Of a DNA stretch of 64,000 bases, positions 1 to 10,100 are shown one piece after another; the stretch's first letter is position 1; each line of letters begins with the position of its first letter. The notes below the pieces were generated by a model, which saw nothing but the letters and a program-made list of their open reading frames with translations, made no database searches and was not told where the DNA came from. The stretch covers positions 124,001 through 188,000 of the forward strand of contig NMRA01000127.1 in the NCBI GenBank assembly GCA_002633005.1, given 5' to 3'. Position numbers and translations under genes: made by a program. The DNA comes from Phoronis australis (lineage: Eukaryota; Phoronida; Phoronidae).

Positions 1-975
1 TTTTCATGCATGCGTGTGTCTACAGTACTTTTCAGAATAAACTAGACCGACCTCGACAGATTTCTTAGATAAACTTTTGACAGAATAATTTGGCTGTTTA
101 GTCACAATACATTTGACATTTTTGTCGAATCTTGTCGGACATCAATGTGACTTTGATGCGCCTAACCGCCAATGATTTATTTGTGAATGGTCTTGTGCAG
201 TAAGTTGTAGTGATTTTGATTACGGACATGAAGCAGCACCTATTGAGATTTTTTTGAAATTTTGCCTGAATTGAAACGGATTTTAGCAAAAAAATCGATA
301 TTCATTTTGTGACCCACTCATTTACATGGATGTAATCAGTGCAAAGGCAATGATAAAATTTGTTCGTCAGGCACATCATAATACCCCTAGTTTCATGCCC
401 AGGTGAAATTGGGGTACAAAGCATATCCTATGAGTACGGAAAAAGAATATGAAATACGAATATCAATTTTCAACCCCAAACCATTCACCAAATCCATGTG
501 CGGATCGCACTATTTCACAGTACGTCAGAAAAAAAATTTATCTTCTGCTCCTCGACACCACCCATCACACAGGAAACACATGCTGGGTCGAAACTAGGTG
601 TCACTAGTGAGATGCCCTGTGCCTGTCGGTCTTCACTGATTGGAAGCAAATACAATCCTCTGTGCATGTCAGTTCCGCCTCGTTAGCAGACATTGTAATG
701 AAATTTCAGAGGGTAGGGAGCCTTCGGAATCGTGAACCTTCGGAATAGTGAATCTTCGCGGTGGTGAATTTTCGGAGTAGTGAACTGTCGGAGTAGTGAA
801 CCTTCGGAGTGGTAAAACTTCGGAGTAGCGAACCTTCGGAGTAGTGACACTTTGGAGTGATGTATTGGAATGGTGAACCTGTGGAGTAATCAACCTTCGG
901 AGTAATAAACCTTCGGAGTATTGACGCTTCTGCGTAGTGACAACTGTCATTCTACAATGTACATGCCTTTTGCAG
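1..975. other. intron of the cyclase gene; no coding sequence recognised before 720
   Basis: Upstream of the first recognised exon. Bases 1-719 show no exon with cyclase motifs and no RNA gene; 720-926 hold a minisatellite. The C1a catalytic exons must be left of the window. Confidence 0.55.
720..926. repeat. minisatellite, about 16-bp unit
   Basis: About twelve imperfect copies of a 16-base unit related to GTGAACCTTCGGAGTA. It lies in the intron and ends about 50 bases before the splice acceptor of the exon at 976. Confidence 0.9.
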
Positions 976-1114
976 CCGGGTTCACATTTCTGAGGTAACA
1001 GCAAGTTTCCTGAATGGTGAGTTTGAACTGGAACCAGGCGAAGGCGACACCAGAGAAGACGCCATTAGACATGCAGGCATCAAAACGTACCTGATAAAGT
1101 CCGTTATCAAACCG
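976..1114 (+). CDS. ADCY3-like: adenylyl cyclase exon 1 in window: end of C1 domain
   Basis: Acceptor ttttgcag, donor GTAATC. One base completes the preceding codon; 46 codons follow, beginning [20 protein letters not shown] and ending [11 protein letters not shown]. This is the classic end of the cyclase C1 domain (VHIS..TL..LNG.YE.E.G ... I.TYLI). It ends in phase 0. Confidence 0.88.
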
Positions 1115-4100
1115 GTAATCACTTCATTGTGCTCTCCTAGATGATAGAGAAATCAATCGTTAAGATTATGTAGAACTCTAGAAAATTTCCAAATTTGGCT
1201 AACTTTGGAACATCATATCGCATCGGTGGCTGATCATATTCAAATGAAACTTTCTGATGTTGTGCTTTATTCACTGTTTTGCAAACTGATATAAGGATTG
1301 TTCTTAATTGTTCCATTTTTGCATGAGGGGATATCAAAGAATAAGATTTTTATGATTTCCATGAGAAAATTAAAGTTGCGTTATAGAACGAAAACAAAAT
1401 GATATTTAAGAAAACTGTAGCAGCGTTATTAAGGTCTCATCTTTTGCTGAGTTGAAATTTGACAATAAAATCCTTCAGCACATTAATCTTCTTTGCTGTA
1501 ACAGGAACATCTAAACAATTTACGACTTAACATGTTTTTTTCCTTGTGCATCAATTCAAAATAGTTTTGGTGATGATGATTGTGGACGCTGATGATGGCA
1601 GCGATGGTTATCATATTAGACTTACGTCTCAATTTCAGTATCCACAAAATACTCTGGACGAGGGAGTCGTAAGCGACCAACCAACAAACGTCAATGGTGA
1701 TGATGAACACAACTCTAAAGAGGTAGGTCTAAGTCCGTATATCAGCAATTCATCAAACTACGCTTTTCATGAAAAACGAAAAAAATACCTATTATTTCTG
1801 CTTTTACAACCACGAGACAAAATCCCTTCCTGTAGAAGGGTTGTGAAGCACAGACCCACAGAGTTGTATGAGAATAGATCATTGAAAGTTTATTTGAGGT
1901 GCATGTTTGCAAACTTTTCGTGTTTTCGAATAAATTAGTAGACGTACTGTCATTGTTAGTGGCGTTGCAAATTGAGTGTCATTGGTAATGTCATTGCAGG
2001 AAGATCGTGCAAAGTCAGCCCAGTCGGAGAAAACCCTCTTCATGTCAGCTTTGATGGAGCAAGAAAATTCTTCGTAAGTGACATTTGTCATTATCATGGA
2101 CTATAGTACACGGACAGCAAATTCCCGGGCCGTATATTTTCACTAGCGACATCTGGCAAACATAGCACGCTTTGCTTCCTGCAAGTACGTCGTCTGCTAA
2201 TCATGGCCATTTCGAAGGGGTTTGGGTCGGCGATTTTGCGCAACTGTCATCCGTGTTTAAATAAATTCAACACTCGCAAAACGTTAACTTTTTAAATAAA
2301 ACTGATATTAATACTCCAAAAATAACCACCACGCCTACTCAAAAACCAATCTCGCACTTTACATAGTTCATGGAACGTTTCATTTTTAAGCTCGAATGCA
2401 CGCCAGTGCCACTAAAAATTTCTGGACTCTACTGTTGGAAGACCTTAAACATCGTTTTTCAGTGCCGAAATTATTTTCTTGATGTACTAGACAGTAAAAT
2501 TGATGGAAGAATTTCTCGTCACAATACATTAACCGGAAGCTGAGTTTGCTTTGTTTAGAGGGTGGCGCCTCCTCTTGGATATCTCGAAAAAATGGCGGAG
2601 TTGCGAATCTGCTGTCTATAATCTATGGTCATTATTTAAGCTATAATGTCATAGGTTATTAAAAGAGCGTTATACAATCTTTTAGGGATTTCACTCGACA
2701 CTGCTTCCGTTTCTCGTATTGTACATACTATTACCCAGTTAGAGCAGTATTACTCAACTCGAAATGTACATACTATTACCCAGTTAGAGCAGTATTACTC
2801 AACTCGAAATGTACATAGTATTATCCAGTTCAACCTGTATTACTCAACTAAAACACAAAACGTTATTCACGCTTTCTTAAGAAAACTTTGTCAGTAGCAT
2901 TTGAAAGTTGTCGACGGTGGTAGAACATTTTTCTGTTCTAAAGACTGATGCATGGTTTTGAAATGATCTATTTCTCATTAAAACTCTTATTATTAAATTA
3001 GGACATAGTTAATTTCCTTTTAACAATACGCTTTGTGTGTGAGATTTTAGTTATCACTGCACCCTACTGGTGAGACTACATATGCATCCATAGATATCGA
3101 TACACTGGTATAACTCTTGTTTTAATTAATTCATTGTGTTTTATTGAGCAACCTCCCACAATCTATTCCCTGTAGTGTGACGTCTCCGTCTATATGCAAC
3201 AAATCCAATTTACAGTAACCACACTGGCGTTTTTTTCTTCTTTAAGGCATATGTCAAAGATGCTCAACATATTCACTTTGCGATTCAAAGATGCCACCCT
3301 GGAGAAGCAGTACAACAGTCGCAGTGTGCATAGCTACACTCTAAGTCTGATTGGACTTATTGCTGTCAAGTTGACTGCGTTTGTGGCTCAACTTTTAATT
3401 CTACCGAAGTAAGAATCCGTTATCAAGCGACATTTCAAACGACCGATGCTTAATTTGAGTTCGTCATATGACTGGGTGAATTTATTTGAGAAGATAGGGT
3501 TTGAAGCAAATAATTAGTTTGCGTAAGGAAGTAGCAAGAAAAAGACCCTGACTTGCTTTCAATAAAAAACAATGTGGTTTACAACCAGTCTTTTTTAATA
3601 CAAACAGTCACTGCATTTTGCCAAATCTAGTGTCAGTTATTTTATGTGAAATATAGTGGCAGTCATCGCCGGTTCCAACTATCTGATTGGTGTGTAAGCC
3701 GGAAGTAGTCACCGAGAGCAAATCAGGGTAGAGTTCAGTTGCTGTCTCGCGGCTAGAAAATCCACCCAAAATCACTTTTTTCCAGTTCAAATACACCGTG
3801 ACCATATCTCACGTAATCTCGCGAAGTTTTACTTTTTATCGAGGTCCTAGCGTAAGTCCTAGCGTAGGTCCTAGCGTAGGTCCTAGCGTAGGTTCCAGCG
3901 TTACTGAACTCTACCCAGGTGCCTTAGCCGGTTGACGATGAAGAACCGGTGAAGTCAATCAACCCTTGAAATGTACCGTTGATGTTTCAGAAACACCGTC
4001 AGTTTCATCACGTTTGCTGTTGGATTTCTGCTGCTTGCTGTAATGATTGCGCTGAGTTTGCTCTGTAAATTTGACAAGGTATGGTCCGTCTTGTACAATG

Positions 4101-7100
4101 TTCCCCAAGCGAAAAGAATAACCTTCTCTCCTATTTTGATGCTACGACGTAAATCTGGTACAATGAATTAAGTGCACTAATTTTTGGTTTGCTAACGTCA
4201 TCCTCCACTTTAGGTCACGCATTCCTACGCATTTAGACCTTTCTCCTCTGACAAAACATTATTGAAGTAAAACAAATCAGCCACGCTCCACGAAGTGGAT
4301 CTTCTGGCTTGGGCTAGGGGTCTTAGTTTGGCAATCAGAGAGAGTCTCTTCGTTGTTTAACTGAACACCAGGACATCACTGGAAGCCTCCTGGGCCCTGT
4401 TGAGCTCACCCTTTAGTGATATTTTTGACCAGACGTGTGTTGACTTCTCCTACTGATGTAACACAGCTTTCAGTTGCTCTTGATTACTTGTGTTCCATTT
4501 CTGTTTTTCCTTGATGGCGATGGTCTGATTTTCAACCGATACGTTGGCCATTGTGTTTACGCTAATCGTTCTCCGTTTTCTACATTTAATTTAGCCAAAT
4601 GCCATCGTGGTTAATAAGCTGAATAGTGTTTTTGTGATTAATTACATGTCTCCAGTACTCGCCGATTCCTGCTAGACATTCGCTGAAATCAAGGCCGCTG
4701 TTTTAATCAGTTACTTACCCTTAAATTAGCTATGCATGAGATTTTATCAGTCAAATACAAAAAATGTATGCTTAAAGTACTCTTTCATTCATCAACTGGG
4801 CTTTAGCTTGTTCAGTGTAGCGCTTGTCGGCGACAACGAATGATTCAGGTTCGAATTCGTGATTAGACTGACCTCAGAAAATCGCAGTTTTCGTCGACAC
4901 TGTGACTTTAACTGGCTATAACAGGATATAGAATCTTGATGAACAACCCTGTTAAATGCAGATAACGAAGTATTGCTTCATCGGTGACAGTTCGTTCGCG
5001 GAAGCAGCTGACGTTGATATAATATATACATTAACACATATTAGGCAACCCTTTCCAGATGTCTGATACCACTCGTTTCTCAGACCGACGATGGTTTCGT
5101 TATATTTGGGCATTGCTGGCAGTAACGTTCATGGCGGCTGGTGACCTGGTTGACTTCGTAAGTACAGCAGAACTGGAATGTGCAAGCGTGATTCGCATTT
5201 ACGCATTGTATATATGTATTGGCCTACATTGAAATTAATACCGCTCTCAGAGATAACATTTTTGGTCACTAAAACCCTCTTTAATATTACGTGAACATTT
5301 CAAAATACACTATTCAATCATACACAAGCATTTGCTCTGTCAGTTTGGATTCAACATTGACGGAAAGTTGTTGGTTATGGCATTAGTAATCGCTCGCATA
5401 CTTGTAGCTGTATTGCTTAGGTTATTTTATTTTTTGCAATTATCTATCCGCAGGTTGTAGGCTGCTATCCAACACCTCACATATCAACGAATGGGTCGCT
5501 CTTTTTTGATCCAAACTCTCTCAGCTGTGAATATCCAGTCTACTTTCCATACTTCGGTGCGCTCTCCTTGATAGGAGTCACGTTTGTTCTACAAATCGGC
5601 TTCATCTTGAAGACAGTGTCCATGCTTGTGATATGCGCGGTGTACATTCTTGGATGTATGCTGTTTGTTGAGCCAACGTTTCACAATTACGATAGCAATA
5701 TTTTGAGATGGTTTATGTAAGTAATATTTCTGCCATACGTGATGTAGTTCTAATTGCAAACGAGAACCTTAACATCCTCCACCTACTGAAATATGGAAAA
5801 TAACTGATTAGTCAGATACTCCAAGATACATAAATTATCCCTATTCGTTAGGTTTACAAATTTGAAAGCAGTATTTTCAAGTACTGTGTACATTGTTATT
5901 GTGACCTGTTTCGGATTTAGAGTGGGTCCAAAGGAAAAGGTCCCCCCGCCCTTGAAACTCTATTCACTCAAGAGGTCGTAATGAGATCCCAGATTTGATC
6001 TTAAGAATTCCTCCAATTACGCAAACTTTCTTTATAGGTCTTAGGGTAGTTTAGGAGCAGCTTCAAGTGGCTCAGTGGCGGATCTAGGATATCACAAGGG
6101 GGGNNNNNNNNNNNNNNNNNNNNNNNNNNNNNNNNNNNNNNNNNNNNNNNNNNNNNNNNNNNNNNNNNNNNNNNNNNNNNNNNNNNNNNNNNNNNNNNNN
6201 NNNNNNNNNNNNNNNNNNNNNNNNNNNNNNNNNNNNNNNNNNNNNNNNNNNNNNNNNNNNNNNNNNNNNNNNNNNNNNNNNNNNNNNNNNNNNNNNNNNN
6301 NNNNNNNNNNNNNNNNNNNNNNNNNNNNNNNNNNNNNNNNNNNNNNNNNNNNNNNNNNNNNNNNNNNNNNNNNNNNNNNNNNNNNNNNNNNNNNNNNNNN
6401 NNNNNNNNNNNNNNNNNNNNNNNNNNNNNNNNNNNNNNNNNNNNNNNNNNNNNNNNNNNNNNNNNNNNNNNNNNNNNNNNNNNNNNNNNNNNNNNNNNNN
6501 NNNNNNNNNNNNNNNNNNNNNNNNNNNNNNNNNNNNNNNNNNNNNNNNNNNNNNNNNNNNNNNNNNNNNNNNNNNNNNNNNNNNNNNNNNNNNNNNNNNN
6601 NNNNNNNNNNNNNNNNNNNNNNNNNNNNNNNNNNNNNNNNNNNNNNNNNNNNNNNNNNNNNNNNNNNNNNNNNNNNNNNNNNNNNNNNNNNNNNNNNNNN
6701 NNCCAGCACCAATTTCAACTATGGTCTGGATTTTTTTTTGAAAATCTGCACAAAGGCGCGTTAACCAAGGGTATAAGCAAGGTTTGAGCCGCCATAATTT
6801 GCCAAGTGATGAGTGAAAATTCCGCTTGTCTCAGGTGAATTTTCTTTTTTGAAAAAGAGTAGTAAATAAAGGTATAGCACCATCGACTCAATTTTCAAAA
6901 AAGAGACCAGAACCAACTGTATTTTGGCTTAACGGTCTATTCTCTGGAACGAAAGAGAACAATCGCAATGTCTGCACAGCTATCACGGCGATACCCCAAA
7001 GTACTTTACTACTACTGTGGCTGACATGATTTGCGAATGATCCTTTACCCAGCACGTGAGGATCAATATTTACATGACGAGTGATGTACTTCATGTTTAC

Positions 7101-10100
7101 TGTGCAACTTAGTCACACGAGATTTTATAGTTACGTTTTGTCTTAAGGAGACTTTTTCCATTAGCACACTGGCTTGTGTAGTATACGGTAACCGCCTAAT
7201 TTCGTTATCAATTGTCTTGTTTCAAAAATATTTATCTGAAAAGACTAATTGGCCACTGGATGATTTAGGTGTAGGGTATCTCTAAATGGATACCCACTAC
7301 AATTAGCAAAAATTCAGACGTGTGGGATGGCTTTAAAACCGGCACGACCGTTGTCGTTTTTTCGATCATAGTCGAGGGGAGTAGGCGCCTACGTTTTCAA
7401 AGTATGAAACAACATATTTAGAAATCATTCACTTTTCACATTCGCTCTGCGTGAAAATAGCAATTTTTATCAAAAAATAATCACATGAGTACAAATGGCG
7501 GGGAATTTGTCTGTGTACATGATGCGTTTCTATGCTAATACGTTTTAGGAATGCATGGTTTCAATTTTGAGTTAAAAATTAGTTGAAAAAATGCAACCGT
7601 TGGTAAAGGAAGTAAACAATTGATTTAAACACGCCTTACATGTCATGAAAAAGCTTTTCCTGTGTTGATTTTAGACTTCGTACATATGAGCGATCCTGCC
7701 TAAACCTTCAAACAAACTCCAGGTTCCGTTATGTAAGCTTCCTTTGCAAAAACAAGCAAAATCCGCTGAAATGGCAAAACTTTATACAGCAATACGAGTA
7801 TATTTTCTATAAAGTCGATGTAGCCAACATTCAATGAATTGCTTAAATCGTTTGAAACCCGATACATTAACAGTTACAATTTTGAAATGTATGATAGGTT
7901 AATTGTCTAACCATGGACAATATAGTTGGTGTATGTGGCAGGCTAAGCGGAATGCTGACTGCAGCACGCAGTTTGCTTTTATAATTTATACATGAGGTTG
8001 GGAAACTATGGAATCGATTAATTCATTATTTTGAATTTGAATTGAACGAACCTAATATTGATTTCAACAAGTGGGCTAATATCTTTGATGATTTACTGTC
8101 TGTATTAAGTTAAACAAGGTGCTATGAACTCGACAGTAAAATGACCTTTCATTTTTAAAACTATAGGTCACGAAACTACCCCACGGCGATTTCGTCGGCG
8201 ATTATGCTTAATGGTCTTTTGGGGTCGTTATCTTGGCTCAGTGGTTACGTGAGTATTGTTTAAGGAAACTCCAATATAAGTTTGTGCAAGCTTTTCCTGT
8301 GTCGCCACGTGTCTTTTTGTAATCAGAAATTTCATAAACACCCATTATCTGGTTGCTGAAACAATTTATTATCAACACAAGCGCTGTCTAAGGATGTGTA
8401 TTTGTTTGCCAAATCAACCAAATCTAACCTGTTCTACTGTAATAGTAATCATGATGAGCCAAGTTGCGCATACTTTTAAGCTCGAAAGCACCAATAGGAG
8501 GCGCCCGTTCATTCATATCAAGTCTGTCACTCGGTGGCGAGATCCACTTAGTAGACGAAAGTAAGTCACACTTATGCTAGCTTTCGAAGACAATGCTGTC
8601 AAGTATTATGTTTTCTTTCGATGGCTGTTATGGGGGTAGTCTCATAAAGAAGGTTTTACATTCGTCCTGGTCTATCTTATGCATCCCCGCCATGACTTTC
8701 GGAGATTGTTAAAACGATCTGCCGCCTGAGATCCTATTGAGACTTAAAATTGTCAGAGGCAACTTAAGTTGGTCAGCAAACATGGATGTGTATCTTATGT
8801 AACGTGCACTTAAGAGAAATTGTTGGGAAATACACATTTTATGTTCATTAAAGCATTACACCCGCGCTTTCTGTCAAAGAACACCTTTTGACTTAGGCCT
8901 TAACCATCAATATCAGCTCGCTCGGAAAACATTCATGTTAAAATGATTCAGGAATTTTCCTCAATTAAAATTTGTTTTTGAAAGGAAGCACGGGTTTAAT
9001 GCCGCTTCAGTATATTGCAATACGTAAAATACCCAGCGAAAACCTTCTTCACTTTATGTGATGGCGCCACCACTCTGAAATTTAAAATATGCTTTTCTGT
9101 TTAGACGGAACGCACAAATCGAAAAATGTTTATGTGGAGACAACAGGCGGAGGAACAAAAGAACAAAATCGAAGTGCTGAGAGAGAGTAACGAAAAGTTG
9201 GTCCTCAATATCCTTCCGCCACACATCGCCGGACATTTTACCGGAGCCAAGAAACGAGATAACGTAAGTTTCCAGCAGCCTTTATGCCAACATTAAGTTG
9301 TAAATGTTTTGACGTGTCAGTTATATAAACTTTGTACTCAGATTAACATTCGGAAAGTTCATTTTTAAACATTACTTTAGAGTCTCGCTTATTATAGTTT
9401 TAATACTCTGATGTATATACAACCACGCAGCTTTGTTTATTAATTAGCTCAAGTAAACAAGCGAAGTGTATTGTTACAAGAGAATTTCCTAAAGGAAATG
9501 CACCCTTTTTGTTGCCAGCCACAGTACACGACGTGTGTCATCAGCAGCTAACTTTATCGCCCATTGTTTAGTTTTTTGAATAATTCATTAAAATCATTCT
9601 TCAGGATCTCTTGAGTCAGGCGTATGACGAAGTGGGTGTCATGTTCGCGGCTTGTCCCAACTTCAACGACTTCTACACCGAAGATGCGGTGAATAACAAC
9701 GGATTAGAATGTCTCCGATTCCTCAACGAAATTATCTCAGATTACGACGAACTGCTCAACGAGCCGAGGTTTCAGTCGATCACTAAAATCAAGACTGTTG
9801 GACCGACTTACATGGCCGCCAGTGGCATGAACACAGCCGACAAAATCTCACCAGTAGGTGTCGCTGTGGTGCTCTTCGGTTTTGCAGTTGTGAACTTACA
9901 TATTTGGCTTGATTTATCAAATAAATACCGTCTAAATTCCAAAAGATGATGAGTCAAACTTATATTATATTAAAATTCAAGTAACCGTTACGAATTTCAT
10001 TTGAACTTTCGTTTTCCAACACTCCTGAAATTTCCCAAATCATGCGAAAAGAAATTGAATAGTCCTTGCATACTAACCCGGACTTGTTTTTCTTCCAGGA

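Larger units (their letters stand above)
5717..8166 (+). other. cyclase intron, conserved in the duplicated copy
   Basis: Apart from the gap and the element next to it, most of this intron aligns by eye with 33140-35705 of the decayed copy. Examples are ACATGATTTGC near 7025 and 34083, and CAGCACGTGAGGATCAATAT near 7049 and 34108. No gene seen. Confidence 0.7.

Noticed and set aside
720-926. CRISPR-like array
   Set aside because: Repeats are contiguous with no unique spacers, and the genome is eukaryotic; it is an ordinary minisatellite.
669-1004. Minus-strand 111-codon frame
   Set aside because: It is a translation of the minisatellite and overlaps a confident cyclase exon on the other strand.
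1565-1638. Extension of the C1b-linker exon upstream to 1565
   Set aside because: The frame is open, but that acceptor would put the exon out of phase with the exon ending at 1114. The tttcag at 1638 is in phase and has a better pyrimidine tract.
4798-4865. tRNA gene
   Set aside because: A- and B-box-like words are present but no acceptor stem or anticodon arm can be paired, so it was called a SINE-like repeat.
6075-6764. Long open frames across 6075-6764
   Set aside because: They consist almost entirely of N bases from the assembly gap.
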